64,000 bases of DNA from Planctomycetota bacterium (GTDB lineage Bacteria > Planctomycetota > UBA1135 > UBA2386): NCBI GenBank assembly GCA_025459175.1, contig JALORC010000019.1, forward strand, positions 1 to 64,000. The letters run 5' to 3'. Positions 1 through 11,273 of the stretch are shown one piece after another. The translations under genes were made by a program, and so were the position numbers. Positions within the stretch are counted from its first letter, which is position 1, and each line of letters opens with the position of its first letter. The notes under the pieces were generated by a model. That model did not search any database. It worked only from the letters and a program-made list of their open reading frames with translations, and was not told the origin of the DNA.

Positions 1-570
<570 letters not shown>

Positions 571-593
571 GACCACGGAACCACTCAGGAATC

Positions 594-1136
594 ATGGCCA
601 TGGCCAATACCACCAAGTGGGGCATCGTCGCCGAGTTCGACTCGGCGGCCGCGATCTACACCGCCGCCGAGAAGACGACTGCCCAGGGCTACACGCGCGT
701 CGACGCGCACACGCCGATCCCCGTGCACGGTCTCGACAAGGCGCTGCGTCAGGGCCCGAGCCCGCTGGGCTGGATCGTCGTCTGCAGCGGTCTCTGCGGC
801 ATCGTCGCGGCGCAGGGGATGATGTACTGGATGAACGCGGTCGACTACCCGATGTGGGTCTCCGGCAAGGAGCCCTACGCGTGGCCCGCGACCATCCCGA
901 TCACGTTCGAGCTGATGGTGCTGCTGTCGGGACTGTCGGCGGTGTTCGGCATGTTCGCGTTGAACAAGCTGCCGCGGCTGCACCACCCGATCTTCCAGCA
1001 CTCGACGTTCTGGCGCGCCAGCGACGACCGCTTCTTCCTGTCGATCGAAGCCACCGACCCGAAGTTCGACAGCACGCAGACCGCCCGTTTCCTCGAGAGC
1101 ATCGGCGGCAAGCACGTCGAGATCGTGGAGGACTGA
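594..1136 (+). CDS. actD: Alternative complex III subunit ActD (DUF3341)
   Basis: A 180-residue membrane subunit of alternative complex III. The N-terminal soluble part (about 1-60) has the DUF3341-type start, with WGIVAEFDS and a region resembling a small ferredoxin-like fold. Two transmembrane helices follow, around WIVVCSGLCGIVAAQG and ITFELMVLLSGLSAVFGMFAL. The C-terminal HHP...DDRFFLSIEA segment is characteristic of ActD. There are two possible ATG starts, at 594 and 600; the first has an AGGA-like element a few bases upstream. The gene sits between actC and actE with short spacers, as in known act operons. No heme or metal ligand is evident, in line with a structural role. Confidence 0.9.
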   Translation: MAMANTTKWGIVAEFDSAAAIYTAAEKTTAQGYTRVDAHTPIPVHGLDKALRQGPSPLGWIVVCSGLCGIVAAQGMMYWMNAVDYPMWVSGKEPYAWPATIPITFELMVLLSGLSAVFGMFALNKLPRLHHPIFQHSTFWRASDDRFFLSIEATDPKFDSTQTARFLESIGGKHVEIVED

Positions 1137-1140
1137 CCCG

Positions 1141-1818
1141 ATGATCCGTTCGACCCTCCAGAAGGCTCACTTCCTGCTGCTCGGCGCGCTGACCATCGGT
1201 CTCGCCAGCTGCATGCGCGGTGGCATCTCGCACGATCCGCCGGTGCACCTCGTGCTGGACATGGACTTCCAGCCGAAGCTGCGCACGCAGGGGGCCGCCG
1301 AGTTCGAAGGCTTCGCCGACGGCCGCGCCAGCCGCCTCCCCGTGCGCGACCCGGTGTCGACCGATCCGCTCGGCAAGACCCTGGTCGTGGCCCGCGGCTC
1401 GCTCGCCGACGCCAAGCTGGCCAACCGCGATGCCGCGGGCCAGTTCGTGAAGGCCAATCCGCTGGCGCTCGACACCAAGTTCACCCACCTGGGTCGACAG
1501 GTCTCGGTCCTGGAGCGAGGTCGCGATCGCTTCGACGTCTACTGCGCCGTCTGTCACGGTTACAGCGGGCAGGGCGGCAACGACCCGAAGCAAGGTCACG
1601 GACTGGTCGGGCGGCGCTGGCCGGTCGCGGTCCCCAACTTCCACTTCCAGGCTGGCGAAGGAAAGGACAACCGCGTGCCGACCATGGCCGACGGTGAGTA
1701 CTACGAGGTGATCACCTACGGCAAGGGCACGATGCCCGCCTACGGCGCGCGCCTCAGCCCCGAGGACCGGTGGGCGATCGTCCACTACGTCCGCGCCCTG
1801 CAGCAACTCAGCAAGTGA
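1141..1818 (+). CDS. actE: Alternative complex III subunit ActE, monoheme cytochrome c lipoprotein
   Basis: A 225-residue periplasmic cytochrome c subunit of alternative complex III. The N-terminus is a lipoprotein signal peptide ending in a lipobox (LASC, cysteine at about residue 24), so the domain is probably anchored to the outer face of the inner membrane. A single heme c motif, CAVCH, occurs at about residues 138-142, and the GTMPAYG segment near residue 200 supplies the probable distal methionine. The C-terminal DRWAIVHYVRALQ helix is typical of this cytochrome fold. Its position between actD and actF fixes the identity. It should accept electrons from the ActB iron-sulfur module and pass them towards the oxidase encoded downstream. 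Confidence 0.92.
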   Translation: MIRSTLQKAHFLLLGALTIGLASCMRGGISHDPPVHLVLDMDFQPKLRTQGAAEFEGFADGRASRLPVRDPVSTDPLGKTLVVARGSLADAKLANRDAAGQFVKANPLALDTKFTHLGRQVSVLERGRDRFDVYCAVCHGYSGQGGNDPKQGHGLVGRRWPVAVPNFHFQAGEGKDNRVPTMADGEYYEVITYGKGTMPAYGARLSPEDRWAIVHYVRALQQLSK

Positions 1819-1852
1819 CGCCATCCGCTAGGCCCCACACCGCATCCGGCAC

Positions 1853-3214
1853 ATGACCGCTACCGCACACCAAAGCGCGCCGAGCCTGCAACAGCTGGCG
1901 CCGAACATCACGGCCCGGGTCAAGGACGGCGATCTGGCCAAGACCCAGAGCGTCCTGCTGGCCGTCGGCATCCTGCTGATCGGCATCGCCTGGGGCACCG
2001 GCGGCAAGCACTTCTACTTCTCCTACCTCGTGGGCTACATGGGCGTGCTGGGCATCTGCCTCGGCGCTCTGTTCTTCACGATGATCCAGCACATCACGCG
2101 CGCCGGCTGGAGCGTGACGCTGCGTCGGATCGCGGAGAACACCGCGTGGGTGCTGCCGGTGATGGCGCTCTTGTTCGTGCCGATCTTCGTCGGCTTCGAC
2201 GAGCTCTACCACCACTGGGCGCACGCCAACCACGACGCCGCCGGCAACCCGCTGCCCGAGACCCATCCGAAGTACGACGCGGTGCTGGCGGGCAAGGCCG
2301 GCTACCTGAACAAAGAGTTCTTCATGGTCCGGGTCGTGATCTACTTCGCGATCTGGATCGGCCTCGCGTGGTTCTTCCGCAGCAACTCGCTGAAGCAGGA
2401 CCAGTCCGGTGACCCGGCGATCAGCCTGCGCCTCGCGCGCGTCGCGGCCCCTGGCCTGTTCCTGTTCGCGCTGTCGATCACCTTCGCCGCGTTCGACTGG
2501 ATCATGTCGCTGGACCCGCACTGGTTCAGCACGATCTTCGGCATCACATACTTCGCCGGCGGCTTCATGGCGTTCTTCGCCTTCACGATCCTGCTGGCCA
2601 AGTGGCTCGGCAAGCGTGGCTACCTGAAGGAAGCGATCACCGCCGAGCACTACCACGACCTCGGCAAGTTCCTGTTCACCTTCGTGGTGTTCTGGACCTA
2701 CACCAACTTCAGCCAGTACATGCTGATCTGGTACGCCAACCTGCCCGAGGAGACGAGCTGGTTCGACAAGCGCGCCAACGGTGGTTGGGGTGCGATCGGC
2801 ACGCTGCTGGTGTTCGGCCACTTCCTGGTGCCGTTCGCCTTCCTGCTGTCGCGCCACGTCAAGCGCAGTGCCCTGGGCCTGCCGATCGGCGCGGTCTATC
2901 TGCTGATCATGCACTGCTTCGACATGCAGTTCCTGATCGTGCCGACCGCCGGCCACGGCGGCGACCACGCGGCCCACACGCCGGCGCAGGGCCCGCTGAC
3001 GGAGACCACCGCGGCCACGATCGAGTCGGGCCTCGCCCGGTTCCCGCACGACTTCGGCGTCTACCTGCACGGCGTGCACGCGTCGGACTTCCTCTGCTAC
3101 CTCGGCATGCTGATGGTCGTCGGCGGCCTCGCGCTGCTGAACATCCGCAAGACCAACCTGGTGCCGGTCCGCGACCCGCGCCTGGCCGAGTCGCTGCACT
3201 TCACCAACATCTGA
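1853..3214 (+). CDS. actF: Alternative complex III subunit ActF (NrfD-like quinone-binding subunit 2)
   Basis: A 453-residue polytopic membrane protein, the second NrfD-like subunit of alternative complex III and paralogous to ActC. About ten hydrophobic helices can be followed. The loops contain conserved features such as FDWIMSLDPHWFSTIFG, followed by FWTYTNFSQYMLIWYANLPEET, which are typical of ActF and related quinol oxidoreductase subunits. A His-rich loop (GHGGDHAAHT) lies before the last helices. It starts 34 bases after actE and is followed 8 bases later by a small membrane gene, so it belongs to the same operon. Confidence 0.92.
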   Translation: MTATAHQSAPSLQQLAPNITARVKDGDLAKTQSVLLAVGILLIGIAWGTGGKHFYFSYLVGYMGVLGICLGALFFTMIQHITRAGWSVTLRRIAENTAWVLPVMALLFVPIFVGFDELYHHWAHANHDAAGNPLPETHPKYDAVLAGKAGYLNKEFFMVRVVIYFAIWIGLAWFFRSNSLKQDQSGDPAISLRLARVAAPGLFLFALSITFAAFDWIMSLDPHWFSTIFGITYFAGGFMAFFAFTILLAKWLGKRGYLKEAITAEHYHDLGKFLFTFVVFWTYTNFSQYMLIWYANLPEETSWFDKRANGGWGAIGTLLVFGHFLVPFAFLLSRHVKRSALGLPIGAVYLLIMHCFDMQFLIVPTAGHGGDHAAHTPAQGPLTETTAATIESGLARFPHDFGVYLHGVHASDFLCYLGMLMVVGGLALLNIRKTNLVPVRDPRLAESLHFTNI

Positions 3215-3222
3215 GACCCACG

Positions 3223-3540
3223 ATGGCACACGGCAACCAACACGGCTCGCATGCTCCCGGCGCCACGCACGAGGCCGTGCCGCTCGACCCGGAGAACGAC
3301 ATCGACGCCAAGTCGGCGACGATCTGGGTGCTGGTGGGCACCGTGGTCCTGTTCCTCGCCCTCTGGGTCATGGTCCCGATCTTCATGCGGATCAACGAGG
3401 CCGAGCGGCAGAACAAGATCTACGGCGTCAAGAGCCAGGAACTCGAGGACGTCGTCGACGCCGAGCAGCAGTTCCTCAACGGTGCGAATCCGACCAAGCG
3501 CACGATCGAACAGGTCCTGAAGCAGATGGCCGGCAAGTGA
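3223..3540 (+). CDS. Small single-helix membrane protein of the ACIII-oxidase operon (ActG position)
   Basis: A 105-residue protein with a His-containing N-terminus (MAHGNQHGSHAPG), one transmembrane helix around TIWVLVGTVVLFLALWVMVPIFM, and a charged C-terminal helix with KSQELEDVVDAEQQFL and a KRTIEQVLKQMAGK end. It begins 8 bases after actF and ends 13 bases before the SCO gene, so it is certainly co-transcribed. A small single-helix subunit, ActG, is known in some alternative complexes III, and this gene holds the matching position. Sequence homology to ActG cannot be judged by eye. It could instead be an oxidase assembly or linker subunit. Confidence 0.75.
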   Translation: MAHGNQHGSHAPGATHEAVPLDPENDIDAKSATIWVLVGTVVLFLALWVMVPIFMRINEAERQNKIYGVKSQELEDVVDAEQQFLNGANPTKRTIEQVLKQMAGK

Positions 3541-3553
3541 CGGTGATGACGTG

Positions 3554-4372
3554 ATGCGATTCCTCGCGATGCTGATGCTGTCGAGCGCCACCTTGTGGGC
3601 GCAGGGCGCCGGCATGCCGCCGTCCTCCTCGATCGAGGCGAAGGACGAGGCCGCATCACAGCTCGATCGCATCGGCGCCAGCGTCGACCCGGCGCTGACG
3701 TTCACCGACGAACTGGGCCGACCGTTCACGTTCAAGCAGTGGTTCCCCGGCGACAAGCCGGTGGTGCTGATGCTCGGCTACTACCAGTGCCCGGCGATGT
3801 GCGGGCAGGTGCTCGAGGCCGCGTTCACGGCGCTCAGCGAGGTCGAGTTCGAACCGGGTCGCGACTACCGGATCCTCAGCGTGTCGATCGACCCGCGCGA
3901 GACGCCGAACGAGGCCCTCGCCCGCAAGCAGACCTTCCTGCCCAAGCTCGCCAAGACCGGCGGCGACGACGCCTGGCGCGTGCTGACCGGCCCCGCGGCG
4001 CAGAGCAAGCAGCTCAGCGACACGGTCGGGTTCGGCTACTACTGGTCCAACGCGACCAACCAGTACGCGCACCCGCCGTCGCTGATCTTCCTGACCCCGA
4101 AGGGCCAGGTCAGCCGCGTGATCGTCAACACGTTCTTCGACCCGAACGACGTGCACCTCGCACTGATCGAGGCCAGCGAAGGCAAGCTCGGCACGCTGCT
4201 CGACCGCGTGCGCCTCAACTGCCTGACCTTCGACGCGCGCACCAACAGCTATTCCCTCACGGCCATGACCCTCATGCGCATCGGCGGTGCCGTCACCGTC
4301 GTCGTGCTCGCCCTGATGATCTGGGTGATGCTGCGCAAGGAACGGCGGCGCGAAGCCGCCGCGGTGGCGTGA
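3554..4372 (+). CDS. SCO1/SenC-family copper chaperone with C-terminal membrane anchor
   Basis: A thioredoxin-fold copper chaperone that helps build the CuA site of cytochrome oxidase subunit II. After a signal peptide (MRFLAMLMLSSATLWAQG), the SCO domain carries the copper-binding CPAMC motif at about residues 80-84 in the context MLGYYQCPAMCG. The partner histidine is in YAHPPSLIFLTPKG near residue 175. Unlike many SCO proteins it also has a C-terminal transmembrane helix (IGGAVTVVVLALMIWVML), so the domain would stay tethered. Adjacent GTG (3551) and ATG (3554) codons are both possible starts; ATG is given. The next gene, 49 bases downstream, encodes its expected client, the CuA subunit. 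Confidence 0.88.
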   Translation: MRFLAMLMLSSATLWAQGAGMPPSSSIEAKDEAASQLDRIGASVDPALTFTDELGRPFTFKQWFPGDKPVVLMLGYYQCPAMCGQVLEAAFTALSEVEFEPGRDYRILSVSIDPRETPNEALARKQTFLPKLAKTGGDDAWRVLTGPAAQSKQLSDTVGFGYYWSNATNQYAHPPSLIFLTPKGQVSRVIVNTFFDPNDVHLALIEASEGKLGTLLDRVRLNCLTFDARTNSYSLTAMTLMRIGGAVTVVVLALMIWVMLRKERRREAAAVA

Positions 4373-4421
4373 ACTCTTCTTCTACCGACCTCCGTCGCCG
4401 ACTCCGTAGCCAAGGATCCCC

Positions 4422-5483
4422 GTGTTCGCCCTACTGACCCAGGACCCGGCCAAGATCAACCACATCGAGAACCCTGCGCCGCCGCAGGTCGTCGATGCCT
4501 ATGGCCAGCTGCCGAAGCTCGCCAGCACGTTCGACCACGTGGATGGTCTGTTCTACTTCACGTACGTCGTCTGCATCTTCTTCTTCGTCATCATCGTCGG
4601 CGTCATCCTGTTCTCGATGGTGAAGTACCGTCGCAAGACCTGGGACCAGCCGGCGGTGTCGAACGTGACGCACAACACGCCGCTCGAGGTGGTGTGGACG
4701 GTGATCCCGCTGATCATCGTCATGATCATGTTCGCCTGGGGCTTCAAGGGCAGCATGGACATGACGACCGTGCCGCTCGAGGCCAGCCGCAACACCTACA
4801 AGGCGACCGCGAAGCAGTGGAACTGGACCTTCACCTACCCCAACCACCCGAGCCAGAGCTACGGCGAGGTGTGGATGGAGGTCAACAAGCCGGCGCAGTT
4901 CCTGCTCGAGTCGACCGACGTGCTGCACGCGTTCTACATGCCGGCGATGCGCGTCAAGCGCGACGTGATCCCGGGCCGCTACCAGACCGTGTGGTTCGAA
5001 CCGAAGGAAGTCGGTGACTACCACCTGTTCTGCGCCGAGTACTGCGGCGACGACCACTCGAAGATGTACGCCAAGGTGCACGTCGTCACCGCCGAGGAGT
5101 TCGCGAAGGCCCCCTGGGACACCTTCGACGACAGCACGCCGGCCGCCGCCGCCAAGAGCGGCGAGAGCCTCTACAAGCAGCTCTGCGTCAGCTGTCACTC
5201 CGTGAACGGCGCCCCGGGCACCGGCCCGAGCTGGAAGGGCCTGTTCGCGAAGAACGCCGACGGCACGTTCACCGGCCGGCAGCGCGAGGTCCTGGTCGCC
5301 GGCCAGAAGCAGACCATCACCGTCGACGATGCCTACGTGACCGAGTCGATCCGCCAGCCGATGGCGAAGCTCGTGGCGGAGGCGCCCTACGACCGCGGCG
5401 GCATGTCCGCCTTCCCGGACCTCGACGATCGCAAGATCAAGGCCCTGATCGAATACATGAAGTCGCTGGCAGAGGCGAAGTGA
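4422..5483 (+). CDS. coxB: Cytochrome c oxidase subunit II with fused cytochrome c domain (caa3 type)
   Basis: A 353-residue subunit II that receives electrons from cytochrome c and passes them through CuA to subunit I. Two N-terminal helices (about residues 40-65 and 85-110) precede the cupredoxin domain. The CuA ligands are visible: His in DVLHAFYMP, and the cluster [12 protein letters not shown] at about residues 204-215, which gives two Cys, His and Met. A C-terminal cytochrome c domain begins at about residue 245, with heme motif CVSCH and a distal Met in GGMSAFPDL. This fusion defines a caa3-type oxidase. The start is GTG, in CCCGTGTTCGCC. It follows the SCO gene and precedes subunit I by 7 bases. 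Confidence 0.95.
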   Translation: MFALLTQDPAKINHIENPAPPQVVDAYGQLPKLASTFDHVDGLFYFTYVVCIFFFVIIVGVILFSMVKYRRKTWDQPAVSNVTHNTPLEVVWTVIPLIIVMIMFAWGFKGSMDMTTVPLEASRNTYKATAKQWNWTFTYPNHPSQSYGEVWMEVNKPAQFLLESTDVLHAFYMPAMRVKRDVIPGRYQTVWFEPKEVGDYHLFCAEYCGDDHSKMYAKVHVVTAEEFAKAPWDTFDDSTPAAAAKSGESLYKQLCVSCHSVNGAPGTGPSWKGLFAKNADGTFTGRQREVLVAGQKQTITVDDAYVTESIRQPMAKLVAEAPYDRGGMSAFPDLDDRKIKALIEYMKSLAEAK

Positions 5484-5490
5484 GGCAGCC

Positions 5491-7149
<1,659 letters not shown>

Positions 7150-7201
7150 TCCGCCACCCGCGCCACTCCCTCTCGCGCCCTCGCAGCACACAGGATTTCG
7201 C

Positions 7202-7936
7202 ATGAGTCACGACGGTCACCACTCGGTTGTGATCCCGGCCCCGGGACCCGAGTTCGTTCCTCACACGGTGGCGCACCACTTCGACACACCGGTGCAGGAG
7301 TTCCAGTCGGCCAAGCTCGGCTTCTGGTTGTTCCTGGCGACGGAAATCCTGCTGTTCGGTGGTCTGTTCGCCGCCTACTTCTACTTCCACGAGGTCTACC
7401 CCGAGACGTTCCGCCTCGGTGGGCAGCAGCTCGACTGGAAGCTCGGCGCGATCAACACCACGGTGCTGCTGGTCAGCTCGTGGACGATGGCGATGGGCGT
7501 GCGCTCGGCGCAGACCAGCCAGAAGGGCAAGACCCTGATGTTCCTGGCGCTCACCGTGCTCGGTGCGCTGGGCTTCATGGTCATCAAGTTCTTCGAGTAC
7601 AAGGCGAAGAACGAGCACGGCCTGGTCGTGTTCTCGGAGCTGTTCAGCGGCTACGACCAGGCCACCGGCCAGCTGTCGTGGTTCAAGGACTACGACGGCG
7701 TGATGGCGAACGTGCCGCACGGCCACATGTTCTTCGCGATCTACCTGACGATGACCGCGATCCACGGCCTGCACGTCGTCATCGGCGCCGGTCTGATCCT
7801 CTGGGTCATGAAGGGCACCGCGAAGGGCCGCTTCCACGCCGGCTACTACCTGCCCGTCGACCTGGTCGGCCTCTACTGGCACCTCGTCGACCTGATCTGG
7901 ATCTTCCTGTTCCCCCTGCTCTACCTGGTGCCGTGA
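7202..7936 (+). CDS. coxC: Cytochrome c oxidase subunit III
   Basis: A 244-residue heme-copper oxidase subunit III with five or so membrane helices. Conserved elements include KLGFWLFLATEILLFGGLFAAY near residue 40, the INTTVLLVSSWTMA helix, a HGHMFFAIYLTMTAIHGLHVVIG segment, and a C-terminal YWHLVDLIWIFLFPLLYL helix typical of the family. The N-terminus is mildly His-rich (MSHDGHH). The stop codon overlaps the start of the next gene by one base (TGATG), so translation of subunits III and IV is probably coupled. Confidence 0.94.
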   Translation: MSHDGHHSVVIPAPGPEFVPHTVAHHFDTPVQEFQSAKLGFWLFLATEILLFGGLFAAYFYFHEVYPETFRLGGQQLDWKLGAINTTVLLVSSWTMAMGVRSAQTSQKGKTLMFLALTVLGALGFMVIKFFEYKAKNEHGLVVFSELFSGYDQATGQLSWFKDYDGVMANVPHGHMFFAIYLTMTAIHGLHVVIGAGLILWVMKGTAKGRFHAGYYLPVDLVGLYWHLVDLIWIFLFPLLYLVP

Positions 7937-8391
7937 TGAGTGCCCACGCCCACAACGACGGTCACGGCAGCCACGCTGCCCACGGCCATGACGCCCACGC
8001 CCACGACGCCCACGGACATGGAGCCCTGCAGATGGGGCACCATCACGTCTCGAGCTCGGCGATGTTCACCGGCGTGCTGCTGCTGCTGCTGTTCCTGACG
8101 ATCGTCACCGTCGCCGTGTCCCGCTTCGATTTCGGCTCGGCCAACATGCTGATCGCGATGGGTATCGCCAGCGTCAAGGCCTCGCTGGTCATCGCCCTCT
8201 TCATGCACGTGAAGTGGGACACGGCGATCAACAAGATCGTCTTCCTGTCGTCGTTCCTGTTCCTGTCGCTGCTGTTCATCTTCACGCTCGCCGACCTGTC
8301 GACGCGCCGGATCGACCACGACATGCACGTCACGAAGACGCCGGTGCAGTATCAGTGGGTGCACCCGAAGCTGGCCCAAGGGAAGCAGTAG
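7936..8391 (+). CDS. Cytochrome c oxidase subunit IV (prokaryotic small subunit) with His-rich N-terminus
   Basis: A 151-residue protein. The first ~38 residues are extremely His-rich (HDAHAHDAHGHG and neighbours). They are followed by three transmembrane helices with the subunit IV pattern, including MLIAMGIASVKASLVIALFMHVKW, which is diagnostic of the prokaryotic CtaF/CoxD-type subunit. The start ATG overlaps the coxC stop codon. It is the last gene of the respiratory operon. The His-rich extension is not needed for the fold and may bind copper or other metals during assembly; that is an inference. Confidence 0.88.
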   Translation: MSAHAHNDGHGSHAAHGHDAHAHDAHGHGALQMGHHHVSSSAMFTGVLLLLLFLTIVTVAVSRFDFGSANMLIAMGIASVKASLVIALFMHVKWDTAINKIVFLSSFLFLSLLFIFTLADLSTRRIDHDMHVTKTPVQYQWVHPKLAQGKQ

Positions 8392-11273
8392 TCCTGCACG
8401 CCGCATACCTGCACTCCCGCCAGCCCGCCGACGCGCGGATCGCTCTCTGGGCCGACAGCGGCACCGAGGCGATCCGTGCTGCGCTTCCGGCTGAGCTGCT
8501 CGCCAAGGCCGAACCGGTCGAGGCCCAGCTACTGATCCCGGCCGAGGAGCAGTCGCTCCGCCCCGTCGTGGTCGGTGCCGAGGGCGACGACGAGGACGAG
8601 CGACCACCGAACCGGATCGCCCCGGCCCTGTGGTCGATCCCGGCCATCGGTCTGCCGCTCGAAGCCGCCGTTCCCTGGCTCGCCGAGCAGACCATCACGC
8701 CGACCACGAACGCCTCGCTGCGGGTCCTGGTGGCGCTCGCCAAGCTGACCACGAAGATGCTGGTGCGTGGCGACCTGGCCCCGGCACCACAGCCCGGCGT
8801 GCTGCAGTTCGCACCCTACTGGCCGGCCGACGTGCAATGGACGCTGGCTGCCCTGGCGGACCTGGTCCCCGGCATGCTCTGCACGGCTCGGTTCGCGGTC
8901 CCGGACGACCCGGTCTACGCGGTGACGCCGCGCAACTTCGTCGTCAGCTTCGTCGGCCACGCCCTCGATCGCATCGCCGATGCGGCGCGCGCCGCCGGCC
9001 AGCTCGCCGAACCCCGCTTCACCAAGGCCGAACGCCTGCCCAAGGAGTTCTGGCAGACGCCGCTGGTCCCGGTGCTCGAGATCCTGGTGCCGGACACCCC
9101 GCTCGAGGAAGGCGCGCCGTGGGGCCTGCAGGTCCTGGTGCGGCCGATCCCGACGATCGCCTACACCGAGACCATCGAGAGCCTGCACCAGCGCCTGAGC
9201 GCCTCGCCGTTCCGCAACGAGATCGCGCAGGACAGCGTCATCAAGATCGAGCAGACGATCGATCGCGTCGCCGAGAAGCTGCCGTCGTTGCGTCGGGCGC
9301 GCAACATGAGCGACGGCCGCGCCAGCCTGACGCGCGCCGAGCTCGACCAGATCCTCGACCACATGCCGCTGCTCGAGACCGAGGGCTTCGAGCTGCAGCT
9401 GCCGGGCGTCGAGTCGATGCAGCGCCTGTCGGCGCGCGTCGCGATCGTCGAGGGCAAGAGCCAGCAAGGCGACCCGCGGCCGTGGTTCGAGTTCCGCTGG
9501 AGCCTGGCGATCGGCGACAAGGAACTCAGCCAGACCGACTTCGAGACGCTGGTCGACGCCAAGACCCCGCTCGTGTTCATCGACCGGCAGCCGGTGCTGC
9601 TGTCGCCGAAGGACCGCGAGGCGCTGCGCGACTTCAAGGCGCGCATGGAGGAGGGCGGCGAGAAGATCAGCTTCTTCGAGGCCCTGCGCCTGCGGCTCGG
9701 CGGTGCGTCGCACCTGCATGGCCTCGCGATGGAGTCGATCGCCAGCACACCGCGCCTCGAGAACCTGCTGCACAACCTCGAGCAGGCGCGTTCGATCGAG
9801 AACCGCCCGCTGCCGAGCGACTTCCTCGGCGATCTGCGTCCGTACCAGTCGCGTGGTCACGCCTGGATGTACTTCCTGGTCGACCAGGGTTTCGGTGCGT
9901 GCCTCGCCGACGACATGGGTCTCGGCAAGACCGTGCAGGCGATCACGGTGATGCTCGACTGGCGCCGCAACCACCCGAACGCGACCGCGATCCTGATCGT
10001 GTGCCCGGTCTCGGTGCTCGGCAACTGGCGCCGCGAACTCAACCGCTTCGCGCCGACGCTGCGCGTCACGATGCACCACGGCAAGGGTCGCGCCGAGACC
10101 GCCGAGGAGTTCCGCGCCATGATCGCCGCCTGCGACATCGTGCTGACCAGCTACAACCTGCTGCAGCGCGACGAGGAGATCATGCAGGACGTCACCTTCG
10201 AGGGGGTGATCCTGGACGAGGCGCAGAACATCAAGAACCCGACCACGCGCCAGTCCAAGGTGGCGCGCGCGATGCGCGGCATGTTCCGCCTGGCGCTGAC
10301 CGGCACGCCGCTCGAGAACCGCCCGCTCGACCTGTGGTCGATCATGGACTTCCTCAACGAGGGCCTGCTCGGCTCGCGCACGCAGTTCATGCAGACGCTC
10401 GAGCACCCGATCGTCAAGCAGCGCCGCCAGGGTTCGATGTCGGCGCTGGCGCGGCTGGTGCGGCCGTTCGTGCTGCGCCGCCTTAAGACCGACCCGGAGA
10501 TCGTCGCCGACCTGCCGGAGAAGACCGAGCAGATCGTCACCGCCACGCTCAGTCGCGAACAGGCGATCCTCTACGAGTCCGTGGTGCGCAAGGGTCTGCA
10601 GGAGGTCGAGAAGGCCGCCGAGGGCATCCAGCGCCGCGGCGCGATCCTCACCACGCTGCTGCGCCTGAAGCAGGTGTGCAACCACCCGGCGCACTACCTG
10701 ATGGACGGCAGCGTGCTGCCTAGCCGCTCGGGCAAGCTCGACCTGCTGACCGAGATGATCGAGGAAGCGATCGAGGAAGGCGACCGCTGCCTGATCTTCA
10801 CGCAGTTCAAGGAAATGGGGTCGCTGCTGAAGACCCACACCGAGAACGTGTTCGGCCAGCCGGTGCTGTTCCTGCACGGCGGCGTGCCGCAGAAGGAACG
10901 CGACCAGATGGTCACCGACTTCCAGGCCTCGCGGCCGGACGGGCCGAAGCTGTTCGTGCTGTCGCTGAAGGCGGGCGGCACCGGCCTCAACCTGACCGCC
11001 GCCAACCGCGTGTTCCACTTCGACCGCTGGTGGAACCCGGCCGTCGAGGACCAGGCCACCGACCGCGCGTTCCGCATCGGCCAGCAGCGCAACGTGTTCG
11101 TGCACAAGTTCGTCTGCAGCGGCACGCTCGAGGAGCGCATCCAGCAGATGCTCGATCGCAAGCGCGAGGTCGCCGACAGCCTGCTCGCCGCCGGTGAGAA
11201 CTGGCTGACCGAGCTCAGCAACGACGAGCTCAAGCGCCTGCTCACGCTCGATCGCAAGGAGGCGCTCGCATGA
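8355..11273 (+). CDS. SNF2-family DEAD/DEAH helicase
   Basis: A ~970-residue bacterial SNF2 ATPase. The N-terminal half (to about residue 480) matches the SNF2-associated region that often precedes such helicases. The ATPase core begins around LRPYQSRGHAWMYFL, with Walker A DMGLGKT at about residue 520, the DEAQ box ILDEAQNIKN near 620, and TGTPLEN. The C-terminal lobe contains GGTGLNLTAANRVFHFDRWW and ATDRAFRIGQ. These are all classic Swi2/Snf2 motifs, implying ATP-driven DNA or nucleoprotein remodelling. The start is uncertain: GTG 8355 overlaps the oxidase gene, while the family-like N-terminus (LHAAYLHS) begins at a CTG at 8394 just behind GGGAAG. The stop overlaps the next gene by 4 bases. 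Confidence 0.93.
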   Translation: MGAPEAGPREAVVLHAAYLHSRQPADARIALWADSGTEAIRAALPAELLAKAEPVEAQLLIPAEEQSLRPVVVGAEGDDEDERPPNRIAPALWSIPAIGLPLEAAVPWLAEQTITPTTNASLRVLVALAKLTTKMLVRGDLAPAPQPGVLQFAPYWPADVQWTLAALADLVPGMLCTARFAVPDDPVYAVTPRNFVVSFVGHALDRIADAARAAGQLAEPRFTKAERLPKEFWQTPLVPVLEILVPDTPLEEGAPWGLQVLVRPIPTIAYTETIESLHQRLSASPFRNEIAQDSVIKIEQTIDRVAEKLPSLRRARNMSDGRASLTRAELDQILDHMPLLETEGFELQLPGVESMQRLSARVAIVEGKSQQGDPRPWFEFRWSLAIGDKELSQTDFETLVDAKTPLVFIDRQPVLLSPKDREALRDFKARMEEGGEKISFFEALRLRLGGASHLHGLAMESIASTPRLENLLHNLEQARSIENRPLPSDFLGDLRPYQSRGHAWMYFLVDQGFGACLADDMGLGKTVQAITVMLDWRRNHPNATAILIVCPVSVLGNWRRELNRFAPTLRVTMHHGKGRAETAEEFRAMIAACDIVLTSYNLLQRDEEIMQDVTFEGVILDEAQNIKNPTTRQSKVARAMRGMFRLALTGTPLENRPLDLWSIMDFLNEGLLGSRTQFMQTLEHPIVKQRRQGSMSALARLVRPFVLRRLKTDPEIVADLPEKTEQIVTATLSREQAILYESVVRKGLQEVEKAAEGIQRRGAILTTLLRLKQVCNHPAHYLMDGSVLPSRSGKLDLLTEMIEEAIEEGDRCLIFTQFKEMGSLLKTHTENVFGQPVLFLHGGVPQKERDQMVTDFQASRPDGPKLFVLSLKAGGTGLNLTAANRVFHFDRWWNPAVEDQATDRAFRIGQQRNVFVHKFVCSGTLEERIQQMLDRKREVADSLLAAGENWLTELSNDELKRLLTLDRKEALA

